DNA of 64,000 nt from Candidatus Hydrogenedens sp. (GCA_016125095.1 WGMK01000015.1:1-64000); one strand, 5' to 3'. Counted from the first letter of the stretch, positions 1-9,066 are shown. Numbers and translations: made by a program. Notes: generated by a model from the letters alone, not told the origin.

Positions 1-120
1 ACCCCGGACGAGCAGGGCGTGACCGGCGTGCGCGGCTTCTTCGTGGATGCCAGCGGCGTCATCCGCGGCGACGCCACCGGCGCCGCCACCGTGGCCAGCG
101 CCCCGATTGGCGAAAGCTAA
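1..120 (+). CDS. C-terminal end of a prepilin-like protein (partial)
   Basis: The window opens inside a gene read in frame 1, giving 39 residues before a TAA stop at 118-120. The segment GVRGFFVDASGVIRGD resembles the C-terminal strand region of type II secretion/type IV prepilin-like proteins, which often end with a 'VDxSGVIR' pattern. The N-terminal methylation helix that would prove this lies outside the window. A strong intrinsic terminator follows 25 bp later, so this is probably the last gene of its transcription unit. The assignment rests on a short motif only. Confidence 0.4.
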   Translation, partial: TPDEQGVTGVRGFFVDASGVIRGDATGAATVASAPIGES

Positions 121-144
121 GCAACGGCCCGATAGCGAATCCTC

Positions 145-184
145 CCGCGCGGCGGTGGCACCCCCACCGCCGCGCGGTCTTTTT
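145..184 (+). terminator. Rho-independent terminator
   Basis: A perfect 14-bp GC-rich stem (145-158 pairing with 164-177, arms CCGCGCGGCGGTGG and its complement) with a 5-nt loop is followed by TCTTTTT. It lies 25 bp after the stop codon of the partial gene and is the clearest intrinsic terminator in the window. Confidence 0.85.
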
Positions 185-290
185 GTATGTGGCTAAAGTG
201 CTACCCATCGGTGGTGTGAAGGTCCGCATGAGCCGAGGACGCCGGTCCACCATCAGAATCGCATTCTGGCATCACGGCCTCCACGCCAAG

Positions 291-315
291 AGCCGCTTTG
301 GAAAGCAGCGCTCCC
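291..315. repeat. Palindrome family A, single arm
   Basis: The 25 bases AGCCGCTTTG plus GAAAGCAGCGCTCCC match one arm of the perfect palindrome at 33555-33636, with two changes. The partner arm is missing here, so this looks like a decayed or half copy. Confidence 0.55.
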
Positions 316-326
316 GGCGTGATCCT

Positions 327-400
327 GTAGGTCGCGGGTTCTACCCCGACAACTATCCCGGCCCCCGCGTCAAGATTCCGGGGTAGAACCCACGACCTAC
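327..400. repeat. Palindrome family B, copy 1
   Basis: Two 22-bp arms (327-348 and 379-400), beginning GTAGGTCGCGGGTTCTACCC, are inverted copies with one mismatch around a 30-nt loop. The arms match copies at 33754-33825 and 34710-34781. There is no T-run, so it is not a classical terminator. The arrangement resembles REP/BIME-type intergenic palindromes. Confidence 0.8.
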
Positions 401-535
401 CTTGAATCATCGCTCTCCATTCGAGGGAGCGAATGTCCCCGTATTGACCGCCGCCTTCCGGGCTTCCTATGATGCGGGGCCGGGCGTTCGGGTGCGCGCG
501 GTTGTGGTTGCAAACCTTATTGGGAGCTTTCCGCC

Positions 536-2125
536 ATGAAGCAGGGCGAGACGATTTATCTGGTGTCGAACGGGGATTTCCGGGATGCGGCGTGCGAGGT
601 GTGCTGGCCGACGCAGGATCTGACGCTGAAGGAGGTGCAGAAGGCCTTCAAGAAGCTGGGCCACAAGACGGAAATCGTGACGAAGTACGACGCGAAGCGG
701 AAGCATGGCTTCGTGACGCGTCAGTGCGAGGGCACGGAGGTCTTTTCGAAGATCGATCCAAAGGCGCCGGTGGTGATTGTGTTGAGTTGCTGGGCCTATG
801 CACACCACGTGTGCGGACCGTTGCAGACGCACCAGGGGCCGATTCTGCTGCTGGGCAATTTCGACGGCACCTGGCCGGGGCTGGTGGCGCTGCTGAACCA
901 CGCCGGCACGCTGGCGCGCTTGAACGTGAAGCATTCCCGCCTGTGGACCGACAGCTTCGTGAAGGACGCGTACTTCATGAAGAAGCTGGAGCAATGGACC
1001 AAGACGGGCCGGGCCACCCACAGCGAATCGCACCTGACCCCGGCGGAAGACTTGAAGCTGGACGCCGCCGCGAAGAAGTTCGGCGCGGCGCTGGCGGGCG
1101 ACATCAAGCGCGAGCGCCGCATCATGGGCCAGTTCGACCCCGGTTGCATGGGCATGCTGAATGCCGTGCTCGACCCGGCGAAAGTCGGCGCGTGCGGCAT
1201 GCCGATTGAGTATCTGAACCAGTCGGATCTGCTGGCGGAGATGGACCTCGTGAGCGATGAGGAGGCCCAGCGCCACCTGAACTGGCTGATCAAGAAGGGC
1301 GCGTGGTTCGACTGGGGTCCCGATGCCTCGACCGACCTGACGCACGACCAGGTGCGCACGCAGATGAAGATGTACGCCGCGGCGGGCCGATTCATGGCGC
1401 GCTATGGCCTGAGCAGCATCGGCATTCCCTATCAGCTGGGACTGGTGCGCCAGTGCCCGGCGTCCGATTTGGTGGAGGGCATGCTGAACAACGCCGACCG
1501 TCCGCCCATCAAGGACCCGGCGTCGAAGCAGGTGGTGAAGGCGGGCAAGCCGATTGTGCATTTCAACGAGGGCGACCTCGGCGCGGGCATTCCGCAGCTG
1601 CTGCTGCACGAGATTTACGAGCGCAAGGGGATGCCCTCTGAGACGACGCTGCACGACGTACGCTGGGGCCGCGAGTGGGAAGGTGCGTTCACGTGGGTGT
1701 TCCTGATCAGCGGCGCGGCGCCGCCCGCGCACTTCGGCGGCTGGAAGCACACGCAGGTGTACCGCCAGCCCCCCATGTATTTCCCCAAGGGTGGCGGCAC
1801 GTGCTCGGGCATCTCGAAGCCGGGCGTGGTCACCTGGGCGCGGGCCTTCGAGGCCGACGGCGCGCTCTGGATGGATTGCGGCACGGGCGACGTGATCCCC
1901 CTGCCGGAGCAGGAGGTACGCGAGCGCCTCGATGCGACCACGCCGGTATGGCCCATCGCCAATGTGCATATCCCGGGGTATGGCCGCAACGAGCTCATGG
2001 CCACGCACATGTCGAACCATATCGTCATCGGCTACGGCGACGTGCTGCAGGAATTGATCGCCACCTGCCAGCAGTTGGGTATCAAGACGCGGGTGGCGGG
2101 CGACGTGCGGAAGGCGCTGCGTTAA
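536..2125 (+). CDS. L-fucose isomerase-like protein
   Basis: This 529-residue soluble protein has no signal peptide. A GGGAG ribosome binding site precedes the ATG. Its C-terminal half follows the layout of the L-fucose/L-arabinose isomerase fold: NEGDLGAG at 344-351, a WKHTQVYRQPP segment near 403-413, the ALWMDCGTGDVIPLP strand region at 443-457, and SNHIVIGYGD at 493-502. The last motif stands where FucI has its metal-ligand histidine. By family it would interconvert an aldose and a ketose in the cytoplasm, but the real substrate cannot be read from sequence. An aldehyde dehydrogenase follows 86 bp downstream on the same strand, which would suit a deoxysugar pathway ending in an aldehyde. 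Family membership is fairly likely; L-fucose specificity is not shown. Confidence 0.6.
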   Translation: MKQGETIYLVSNGDFRDAACEVCWPTQDLTLKEVQKAFKKLGHKTEIVTKYDAKRKHGFVTRQCEGTEVFSKIDPKAPVVIVLSCWAYAHHVCGPLQTHQGPILLLGNFDGTWPGLVALLNHAGTLARLNVKHSRLWTDSFVKDAYFMKKLEQWTKTGRATHSESHLTPAEDLKLDAAAKKFGAALAGDIKRERRIMGQFDPGCMGMLNAVLDPAKVGACGMPIEYLNQSDLLAEMDLVSDEEAQRHLNWLIKKGAWFDWGPDASTDLTHDQVRTQMKMYAAAGRFMARYGLSSIGIPYQLGLVRQCPASDLVEGMLNNADRPPIKDPASKQVVKAGKPIVHFNEGDLGAGIPQLLLHEIYERKGMPSETTLHDVRWGREWEGAFTWVFLISGAAPPAHFGGWKHTQVYRQPPMYFPKGGGTCSGISKPGVVTWARAFEADGALWMDCGTGDVIPLPEQEVRERLDATTPVWPIANVHIPGYGRNELMATHMSNHIVIGYGDVLQELIATCQQLGIKTRVAGDVRKALR

Positions 2126-2211
2126 TCGCGCGGAACCGCCGCCGCGTGCTATTGTGTGCGGCGGAGAACGCGACGCCCTGAGAGCAGTACCAACGAGCGG
2201 AGACACGGACG

Positions 2212-3660
2212 ATGATTGATTCTCCTTACCTGAAAGAGCTGAACGGCTATATCGACGGCGCCTGGGTGGCGGCGGATTCCGGCAAGACCTTCGATGTGAA
2301 GAACCCGGCCACGGGCGAATTGCTAGCGCAGGTGGCGGCGATGGGTCCGGACGAGACCACGCGCGCCATCGACGCAGCCGAGGCGGCCCGCTTCAACGGG
2401 GCGTCCTTCGAGCAGCGCGTGGAATGGCTGTTGGCCATCGACCGCGAGCTGCGCGCGGGCAAGGAAGAAATCGGCCGAATCCTGACGATGGAGCACGGCA
2501 AGCCGCTGGCGGAGGCGATTGCGGAAGTGGAATACGCCGCGGGATTCTTCAAGGATGCTGCGGAGAATATCGACTGCATCAAGCCGCATACGCTGGACAC
2601 CAAGCCGCGCGGCTGTACCTGGACGGTGCATTACCGCCCGGCCGGCACCGTGGCGCTGGTGACGCCGTGGAATTTCCCCATCGGGATGATTGCCAAGAAG
2701 CTGGCGCCGGCCATCGCGGCGAACTGCCCGAGCGTGACGAAGGCCTCGTCGAAGACGCCGCTCTCGATGATCTGCCTGTTCAGCATCCTGCACGAAAAGC
2801 TGGACCTGCCCAAGGGCTTTGTGAACCTGGTATCCGGCTCGGCCGGCCCGATTAGCGATACCCTCTGCGCCGACCACCGCGTGGCGGTGCTGAGCTTTAC
2901 CGGCAGCACGGGCATTGGCGTGCAGCTGATCGACCGCACGAAGGACCACTGCAAGCGTCTGGCGCTGGAACTGGGCGGCAACGCGCCGTTCATCGTGTTC
3001 GAGGACGCCGACCTGGACAAGGCGGCGGACAACCTCGCGGCGAACAAGTTCCGCGGCGGCGGCCAGACCTGCGTGTGCGCAAACCGCGTGCTTGTGCAGA
3101 AGGGCGTGGCCGACGCGTTCACCGAGAAGTTCGTCGAGCGCGTGAAGAAGATCAAGGTCGGCAATGGCCTGGACGAAGGCGTGACGATGGGGCCGCTTAT
3201 CGACAAGAACGGCTTCAACAAGGTGCGCGAGCACGTGCAGGACGCGCTGGATAAGGGCGCGACCATCGTGACGGGACAGCTGATGCCGCTGGCCACCGAG
3301 AATTTCGGCTGCTTCTATCCGCCGACGGTGTTGCGCGGCGTGACGCCCCAGGCCGCCTGCTTCCGCGAAGAAACCTTCGGGCCGCTGGCCCCCATCATCG
3401 AATTCGAGGACGAAGAAGAGGCCATCCGGCTGGCGAACGACACCGAGTTCGGGCTGGCTTCGTACGTGTTCTCGCAGGATATCGACCGCGCCGAGCGCGT
3501 GGCCGAGCGCATTCACTTCGGTCACTGCGGCATCAACACCGGCACGGGCCCGACGCCCGAGGCCCCCTTCGGCGGCATGCTCGAATCCGGCTGGGGACGC
3601 GAGGGTGGCACGGAAGGCCTGCATGAGTTCGTCGAGCCCCAGACCATCCCCCACGGATAA
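2212..3660 (+). CDS. NAD(P)-dependent aldehyde dehydrogenase (GabD/AldA type)
   Basis: This 482-residue protein has the full length and motifs of the aldehyde dehydrogenase superfamily. It has VTPWNFPIG in the cofactor site, the FTGSTGIG Rossmann turn at 229-236, the general-base glutamate in LELGGNAP (Glu253) and the catalytic cysteine in GGGQTCVCAN (Cys287). The start pattern 'LNGYIDGAWVAADSGKTFDV' is typical of succinate-semialdehyde dehydrogenases, which are close to lactaldehyde dehydrogenases. It oxidises an aldehyde to an acid in the cytoplasm. It follows the fucose-isomerase-like gene, so lactaldehyde from deoxysugar breakdown is a plausible substrate, but succinate semialdehyde is equally possible. 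The next gene starts inside its 3' end. Confidence 0.85.
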   Translation: MIDSPYLKELNGYIDGAWVAADSGKTFDVKNPATGELLAQVAAMGPDETTRAIDAAEAARFNGASFEQRVEWLLAIDRELRAGKEEIGRILTMEHGKPLAEAIAEVEYAAGFFKDAAENIDCIKPHTLDTKPRGCTWTVHYRPAGTVALVTPWNFPIGMIAKKLAPAIAANCPSVTKASSKTPLSMICLFSILHEKLDLPKGFVNLVSGSAGPISDTLCADHRVAVLSFTGSTGIGVQLIDRTKDHCKRLALELGGNAPFIVFEDADLDKAADNLAANKFRGGGQTCVCANRVLVQKGVADAFTEKFVERVKKIKVGNGLDEGVTMGPLIDKNGFNKVREHVQDALDKGATIVTGQLMPLATENFGCFYPPTVLRGVTPQAACFREETFGPLAPIIEFEDEEEAIRLANDTEFGLASYVFSQDIDRAERVAERIHFGHCGINTGTGPTPEAPFGGMLESGWGREGGTEGLHEFVEPQTIPHG

Positions 3661-5731
3661 TTGCTATTGGCACGCTGCCGGGCGCCTGCTGAAGCGGGCG
3701 CCCGGCGCTTTCGTTGCGCTTGCCGCCGCCGTCCTCGCCTATCAGTACTTGTTCGTGCAGACGAATGGCATCCCCGGGCACGGCTATACCGACTGGTACG
3801 AACCCTCGGCGCTTTGGGCTGCGGGGCACGGCTGGTCGAACCCCGGCGTAGTTAAGGCGCCGCAGTCGGCCGAGTTCATCGCGGGACGCGAACCGGCGCT
3901 CGACACCTCCAAACTCGAGGGGCTGACTTTCGAGGAGAACCTGGACGAGAACCAGCAGACCCACAAGTACCTCTTGCGGCTGGTGGGCGTGTGGTGGTGG
4001 CTGTTCGGCATCAATTGGCACTCTCTCGGATGGATGCAGGTGGGCGTGTTCGCGCTCACGGCCTGGCTGCTCTTCCGGCTGCTGCGCGCAGCGGGCCCGT
4101 GGCCTTTGGCGCTCGCGGGCGCGCTCGCCTTCCTCTGCACGCCCGGGGTGTTGAGCCTCCTCCCCACCGTCCGCGACTTCAATAAGATTCCCTTTTTCTT
4201 TCTCTCGTTCCTGTTCATGCTGCTGCTCACGCGGCAGCACAAATCCAGATCGCGCCGCTACGGCATTCCGATCGCGCTTGGCCTGACCATCGGAATCGGC
4301 ATCGGCTTCCGGCAAGACGTCCTCGCGCTACTGCCCGCGGCCTTGCTCGTCGCCGCAGCTTCCCCCTGCAGTACGCCCGGATGGCGCAAGCAGCTGCAGG
4401 CGCGGGCGACGATGGCGGGGCTGGTGCTGCTGGGATTTCTGCCTTTCGGAGCGCCGATCCTCCTGGCCTATACCGAGGGATCGCAGGGGGCGCACCAATT
4501 CGTGATGGGGCTGGCCGCGAACCGGGACGATGCGCTCGGGCTGACGGGCGCGTCGTACGAGCGTCTCGCGATCTTCAGCGACAACATGGCGACGGTGGCC
4601 AAGGCGGGCTACGCCCGGCGCGAACACGGCGCAACGCACCCGGTTAAATTCGTGTCGCCCGAGATGGCGCGCGACGGCGCGGAGTACGCGTGGGAAACGA
4701 TCACCACCTTCCCCGCCGACATGCTGCTGCGCGGCTATGCGGCGGTGCTGTGGATTCTGCGGGGCTGTCCGACACAGCAACACGCGCCCACGGCGCTGGG
4801 ATTCCTTGCGTGGGGACCGTGGCTGGCCGGGTGCTTCTTCGTACTGCTCGGCGCGCAGGATTGGCGCCGCGCGGTGCTGGGAGTCCTGCTGCTCACCTAC
4901 CTCGGCGGCTACCTCAGCATCCAGTTCGAGCCGCGCCATGCCGTGCACCTGGCCTTTCTTCCGGCGTTCTTCGTGGTGGCGATGGCCGGCGGCGTTTGGG
5001 GGGTGGTTCGCGGACGGCAAAAGGATGCAGTCCCAATCGTAGGCCGGCCGTGGCTTCGCACGCGAGCTCTATCCTTACTGTGCTTTGCGGCGGTGGCAGT
5101 GCCCATGCTCGCACTGCCGTACGTCGTGGCGCGCGCGTGGCAGGGGCCGCAAGTGCAGCACTATGCGCAGGCGGCTGACGAAGCAGCCTTGCAGCCGATA
5201 GCGACGCGCCGCGTCGAGCTTGGAGACTTCGTGTATTTCGAGGTGGCCGACCCTTCCGCGCTGTTAACCTGCACGTTCGACGACCTCTGCGAGGACTACC
5301 TCGCGGTCGCGCTGAATGGGGGCGTCCCTGCCATAGGAATCGCCTGCGAGGCGGAGCGCGACGACTGGGATACCTTCCGCTTCGACTACCCGCTGCCTCC
5401 CGAGGCCGCCGAATCGCAATCGGGCGTCAAGGTGTTCTTTCCTGCCTACGAAGTGAAGGCAGACAATCAATTCTTCGCCGGATGGTCACGTTTTTCGGGC
5501 GTCGTGCTGCGCGCCGAAGACGCCAAGCATTTCGCCGGGCTGTTCCGCGTGGCAGACACGGGCCCGTTTCCGCTATTCCTGACGATGGCGGTGAAGCAGG
5601 ACGCGTCGGAGTTTCAGTCGCACCAGCGCCTGCGCCTAAATTGGCAGTCGGAATGGATGACGCCGCCGCCGCCCGAGTACTACGTCGCGCCCCTGAAAGC
5701 GAAAGCTCAGGAGCCGCCCGCGGCGGACTGA
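3623..5731 (+). CDS. Polytopic membrane protein, GT-C glycosyltransferase-like
   Basis: This is a 702-residue protein with about twelve hydrophobic segments (roughly residues 30-510), followed by a soluble C-terminal domain of about 190 residues. The layout resembles GT-C (ArnT/PMT-like) lipid-linked sugar transferases: an early acidic/aromatic exoloop (GHGYTDWYEPS), many helices, then an exported domain. No catalytic motif can be named with confidence. The ATG at 3623 overlaps the aldehyde dehydrogenase by 38 bp; a GTG at 3605 is an alternative. Its stop overlaps the end of the convergent SGNH gene by 25 bp. The membrane topology is well supported; the glycosyltransferase role is inference. 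Confidence 0.55.
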   Translation: MSSSSPRPSPTDNCYWHAAGRLLKRAPGAFVALAAAVLAYQYLFVQTNGIPGHGYTDWYEPSALWAAGHGWSNPGVVKAPQSAEFIAGREPALDTSKLEGLTFEENLDENQQTHKYLLRLVGVWWWLFGINWHSLGWMQVGVFALTAWLLFRLLRAAGPWPLALAGALAFLCTPGVLSLLPTVRDFNKIPFFFLSFLFMLLLTRQHKSRSRRYGIPIALGLTIGIGIGFRQDVLALLPAALLVAAASPCSTPGWRKQLQARATMAGLVLLGFLPFGAPILLAYTEGSQGAHQFVMGLAANRDDALGLTGASYERLAIFSDNMATVAKAGYARREHGATHPVKFVSPEMARDGAEYAWETITTFPADMLLRGYAAVLWILRGCPTQQHAPTALGFLAWGPWLAGCFFVLLGAQDWRRAVLGVLLLTYLGGYLSIQFEPRHAVHLAFLPAFFVVAMAGGVWGVVRGRQKDAVPIVGRPWLRTRALSLLCFAAVAVPMLALPYVVARAWQGPQVQHYAQAADEAALQPIATRRVELGDFVYFEVADPSALLTCTFDDLCEDYLAVALNGGVPAIGIACEAERDDWDTFRFDYPLPPEAAESQSGVKVFFPAYEVKADNQFFAGWSRFSGVVLRAEDAKHFAGLFRVADTGPFPLFLTMAVKQDASEFQSHQRLRLNWQSEWMTPPPPEYYVAPLKAKAQEPPAAD

Positions 5732-7578
5732 ACGCGCTGTTCGATGTCCAGCGCACTGGGGGATTCGGGCGAAAGCCGCTGGGCGCGCCGGGCGGCGCGT
5801 TCGGCCACGGATAGATCCCCGGCGGCGATGGCCGCATCGGCCAGCACCGACTGCACCTGCAGGATACCCGGCAGCAAATCTTCGCCATAGCCGCGCGCAA
5901 TCGACAGCGCCTCGTCCGCGCGGCCGACCGAGCGCAACACTTGGATTTCAGGCTCGACATGCCGCCAGAGGTAGGGCGAAGCCGCGCGCAGTTCTTCCGC
6001 GAGCGCCAGCGCCTCGTCTGGCTTCCCCTCGGCCATAAATCCGGGCACCCGCCGCGCGAGCACATTGGGGGACCGCCAGCCATTCGAAAGCGCCGCATCG
6101 AGAGCCTTGGCCTCGGCATCTTCGGGTAGCGCCGCGATGGCGGCGTCGAGCTCCACAGCGCGCCGAGTCAGTTCGGATTCCGGCTTGGGGAATGGACTCT
6201 CCAGCGAGGACCGCAGCGTGGCGCGATCATCGACAATCGTCCGCGCGAGCTTCGTGCGGCAGGCGTCTTCGCTGGGCACGCCGGCCACCGCGGGTGCGCC
6301 GAATCGCTCCGCAAGCGCGGGCGCGATCTGCTCGTATACCGACGCCGCGATGAGGTAGGTCGAGTGGAAATTCAGGTGGCAGTGGTCGATGAATAAATCC
6401 GGTCCAGGAATGCCGTGGGGTGCCTCCGCGCGGATGACCTCGTCCGCCCCCACATATTTCACGTTCTCCGGGTGCGCGTCGGCGACTTCGCGCACCAGCG
6501 CATTCGACTTGACCGATGCGCTGGGAGGCAAAGCCGCTGCATAGATGGCGCGCTCATAACTTCCGGACGCAGCCTCGTATTGGCCGGTTGCTTCGAGGCA
6601 ATGGCCCAACTGCTGCTGTAAGGGGGGCGAATCCGGCTCAAGTTTCGCGGCGGTCTGATAGGACTCGATGGCCCCCCAAAAGTCACCTGCGGCCTGCCGC
6701 TCGGTGCCCTCGTTGTAGGCCTGAAGCCAGGTATCCCGCGCTTCGCCTTGCAGGTTGAGTGGTGGCACGTCCCCCTCGCGCGTCATGCCGCTGCGGATGT
6801 AGCCTACCGAGCACAGCGCCACCCGCGCGCCCGCCGACTCGGCCGCATCGCAGATGGCCTCCATGTTGAGCAGGTACAGCGCGTAGAGCTGCTCCTGGGG
6901 CCGCACGCCGATGGTTGCACTTCCCCCGCTCCCCTCTGCCGCGTCCCACCACGCATGCCGCAGCCACTGGACCATGCGCAAATCGGCGAGGTGAAGCTGG
7001 GCGCGTATGGCGAGGCGCGCGAGCGACGGCGACAACTCGCGTTCCCAGGCGTTCGCGGTCATGGTGAAGCGGCCGCCGAACTCGTTGTTGCCCATATAGA
7101 CGAGAAACAGGTCGGGTTCGAGCAACCGTGCCGCCTCGCCCGCCACGTCGGCCATGATGTTCGAGCACATGCCGATGAGCGCGGTATTGTAGATCTCGAT
7201 CTTCGCGCCAGGATAGGCGCTTCGAACCATCACCTCGAGCTGGCGGCCCACGCTGAAATCGGGCTGGGCGAATCCATAGGCCGCCGAACCGCCCAGCACG
7301 AAGATGCGGTAAGCGCCCTCGGCCTTGCGTGCGGGCACGGCCACCTGCGGCGCGGTGTACTCGCGCTTAAAGGCGGAGGCTGCGTCGGCGTAGTAGGAGA
7401 AGTAGGACGGCGCGTAGTTGTATACCGCCTCGCCGTCGAGGTGCGCTTTCTCGAAGGGCCGGACCGTGATGCCGTAGCCGCTCCAGCGCAGACCCAGCTC
7501 GGCTCCGGCAATCAGCAGCAGCGGCACCAGCCCCCAGGCGATGAAGTACTTGGCGGTATTCAGGAGTTTTCTTCGCAT
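5707..7578 (-). CDS. Membrane-anchored SGNH/GDSL hydrolase with TPR repeats
   Basis: The 623-residue protein begins with an N-terminal anchor (YFIAWGLVPLLLIAGAELG, residues 11-29). An SGNH hydrolase domain follows, with the nucleophile motif FVLGGSAAYG (Ser98), the block III motif YMGNNEFGG (161-169) and a catalytic D-x-x-H in IDHCHLNFHS (Asp398, His401). A TPR-like helical hairpin (about 285-350) is inserted between the last two blocks, and more TPR-like helices fill 450-620. Such enzymes remove or transfer acyl groups on the periplasmic side. The TPRs suggest a protein partner. A longer frame upstream is possible, but this ATG directly precedes the anchor. No substrate is evident. Confidence 0.7.
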   Translation of the reverse strand: MRRKLLNTAKYFIAWGLVPLLLIAGAELGLRWSGYGITVRPFEKAHLDGEAVYNYAPSYFSYYADAASAFKREYTAPQVAVPARKAEGAYRIFVLGGSAAYGFAQPDFSVGRQLEVMVRSAYPGAKIEIYNTALIGMCSNIMADVAGEAARLLEPDLFLVYMGNNEFGGRFTMTANAWERELSPSLARLAIRAQLHLADLRMVQWLRHAWWDAAEGSGGSATIGVRPQEQLYALYLLNMEAICDAAESAGARVALCSVGYIRSGMTREGDVPPLNLQGEARDTWLQAYNEGTERQAAGDFWGAIESYQTAAKLEPDSPPLQQQLGHCLEATGQYEAASGSYERAIYAAALPPSASVKSNALVREVADAHPENVKYVGADEVIRAEAPHGIPGPDLFIDHCHLNFHSTYLIAASVYEQIAPALAERFGAPAVAGVPSEDACRTKLARTIVDDRATLRSSLESPFPKPESELTRRAVELDAAIAALPEDAEAKALDAALSNGWRSPNVLARRVPGFMAEGKPDEALALAEELRAASPYLWRHVEPEIQVLRSVGRADEALSIARGYGEDLLPGILQVQSVLADAAIAAGDLSVAERAARRAQRLSPESPSALDIEQRVQSAAGGS

Positions 7579-7661
7579 GGCGCGGGAATCGAGGCCTCGA
7601 GACAAGGGCGCAGTATGCCATGCGGCGCGGGAACCGCGCACCCGGGACCGCCGGAACCCAT

Positions 7662-7691
7662 TTGGCGCACGCGCGGGCGGCGGGGTAAAAT
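7662..7691 (+). promoter_or_regulatory. Putative sigma70 promoter for mtnBDC
   Basis: TTGGCG (7662-7667) and TAAAAT (7686-7691) are spaced by 18 nt and lie 26 bp before the mtnB start codon. The region around it is very GC-rich, which makes the TAAAAT stand out. There is no sign of a SAM riboswitch in the leader. Confidence 0.4.
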
Positions 7692-7717
7692 GGCGGCCTA
7701 CCCCGACAGGAGCCGAA

Positions 7718-8428
7718 ATGAGCGCAACCATGGAATCGGAGGCGTGGCTGGCAGGCCGCGCGGGCCGCGAAACCTGGCCCGAGATTCAGGGCATGATGGA
7801 AGTGGGCCGCATGCTGCACGGCCGCGGCTGGTCCCTGGCCACCAGCAGCAACTATAGCGTGCGCCTTTCGCAGGATCCTTTCCGGCTGCTGCTGACCAAG
7901 AGCGGGATGGACAAGGGTCGGCTGACGCCGGCGGACTTCGTGGTGGTGGACGAACACGGCCGGCCGCTGCCCGGCGAGCCGCGTCCCTCGGCGGAGACCA
8001 TGCTGCACGTGGTGGCGGCGCAGCGTTCGAGCATCGGCGCGGTGCTGCATACGCACTCGGTCTGGGGCACGCTGCTCTCGGATGTGTATCATTCATTGGG
8101 GCACGTGCGGCTGCACGGCTATGAAATGATCAAGGCGCTCGATGGCGTTTCCACGCACGACCACGAGCTCGAGATACCGATCTACGAAAACACGCAGGAC
8201 ATCGGCTCGCTGGCGGAGGAAATCGCCGAGCGCTTCGAGGACGACACGAAGCCGAAGATGCACGGATTCCTGATCCGCCGCCATGGCCTTTACACGTGGG
8301 GCCGCGATCTGGACGAGGCGCGGCGCCATGTGGAGGGCTTCGAGTTCCTGCTGGAAGTGGCCGGACGCGCGCTTACCCTGCGCTCGGCCCTGCCTGCGGG
8401 CCTTGTCGCGCCGCCGGTCAGCCTGTAA
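7718..8428 (+). CDS. mtnB: Methylthioribulose-1-phosphate dehydratase
   Basis: This 236-residue class II aldolase-family enzyme removes water from 5-methylthioribulose 1-phosphate in the methionine salvage pathway. The zinc-binding histidines sit in HTHSVW (His111, His113) and RRHGLYTWG (His189), and the likely catalytic glutamate is in SAETMLH (Glu93). AGGAG lies just before the chosen ATG. It heads an operon with mtnD (15-bp gap) and mtnC, which fixes the assignment against other class II aldolases such as fuculose-phosphate aldolase. Confidence 0.9.
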   Translation: MSATMESEAWLAGRAGRETWPEIQGMMEVGRMLHGRGWSLATSSNYSVRLSQDPFRLLLTKSGMDKGRLTPADFVVVDEHGRPLPGEPRPSAETMLHVVAAQRSSIGAVLHTHSVWGTLLSDVYHSLGHVRLHGYEMIKALDGVSTHDHELEIPIYENTQDIGSLAEEIAERFEDDTKPKMHGFLIRRHGLYTWGRDLDEARRHVEGFEFLLEVAGRALTLRSALPAGLVAPPVSL

Positions 8429-8443
8429 GAAGAGGAGCACCCC

Positions 8444-9064
8444 ATGGCCAAAATTACGATTGCCGACGAACAGCGCGAGATTACCGAGGTCGAGGCGATT
8501 GCCGCGTACCTGGGCGGGCACGGCATTGTGTACGAGCAATGGAACTCGGGCCGGCTCGACAGCCCGGACGCCACGAGCGAGGAGATCCTCGCGGAATACG
8601 CGCCGGAAATCGATGCGCTGAAAGAAGCGGGCGGCTATGTGACCGCGGATGTGATCAACGTGCATCCCGAGACGCCCGGACTGGATGCCATGCTCGAGAA
8701 GTTCAACAAGGAACACACGCATTCCGAGGACGAAGTTCGCTATATCGTCAAAGGACGCGGCACGTTCCACATCCGCCCGAAGAATGAAGACGGCAGCTTC
8801 GGCACGATCTTCGCGATTGAGATGGAAGCGGGCGACTTGATCAACGTGCCTGCGGGTACGCACCACTGGTTCGACCTGTGCAGCGAGCGCACCATCCGCG
8901 CGATCCGGCTGTTTCTCGATCCCTCGGGCTGGACGCCGCACTACACGGGCACCGATATCCACGAGCGTTACGCGCCGGTGTGCTGGGGCCCGGCCTACAT
9001 CGCGGCGGGCGGCCTGCGCCCGGCGGGCGAAGGCGTCGGCATTCAACTGAACAGCACGAACTGA
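8444..9064 (+). CDS. mtnD: Acireductone dioxygenase
   Basis: This 206-residue cupin oxidises the acireductone of methionine salvage. With Fe(II) it gives 2-keto-4-methylthiobutyrate and formate; with other metals it gives an off-pathway product with CO. The metal ligands are visible in HTHSEDE (His91, His93, Glu97) and in GTHHWF (His141). An AGAGGAG ribosome binding site precedes the ATG. The enzyme needs oxygen, so this is the aerobic branch of the pathway and argues that the host meets oxygen. mtnC follows after only 2 bp. Confidence 0.95.
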   Translation: MAKITIADEQREITEVEAIAAYLGGHGIVYEQWNSGRLDSPDATSEEILAEYAPEIDALKEAGGYVTADVINVHPETPGLDAMLEKFNKEHTHSEDEVRYIVKGRGTFHIRPKNEDGSFGTIFAIEMEAGDLINVPAGTHHWFDLCSERTIRAIRLFLDPSGWTPHYTGTDIHERYAPVCWGPAYIAAGGLRPAGEGVGIQLNSTN

Positions 9065-9066
9065 TC

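Larger units (their letters stand above)
186..535. other. Intergenic region with palindromes, no gene
   Basis: No convincing gene lies in these 350 bases; the short ORFs present lack ribosome binding sites and coding bias. The stretch holds a half copy of palindrome family A, a full copy of family B, and a small hairpin near 411-431 (CGCTC/GAGCG). The last 20 bases contain the GGGAG ribosome binding site of the next gene. Confidence 0.6.

Noticed and set aside
467..2206. 579-codon open frame on the minus strand opposite the fucose-isomerase-like gene
   Set aside because: The plus-strand protein has family motifs and a ribosome binding site. The antisense product is rich in Arg, His, Leu and Gln without motifs, typical of GC-rich shadow frames.
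7579..7717. SAM riboswitch before mtnB
   Set aside because: The 139-bp gap is short and GC-rich, with no SAM-I-like helix set or terminator hairpin that I can recognise.
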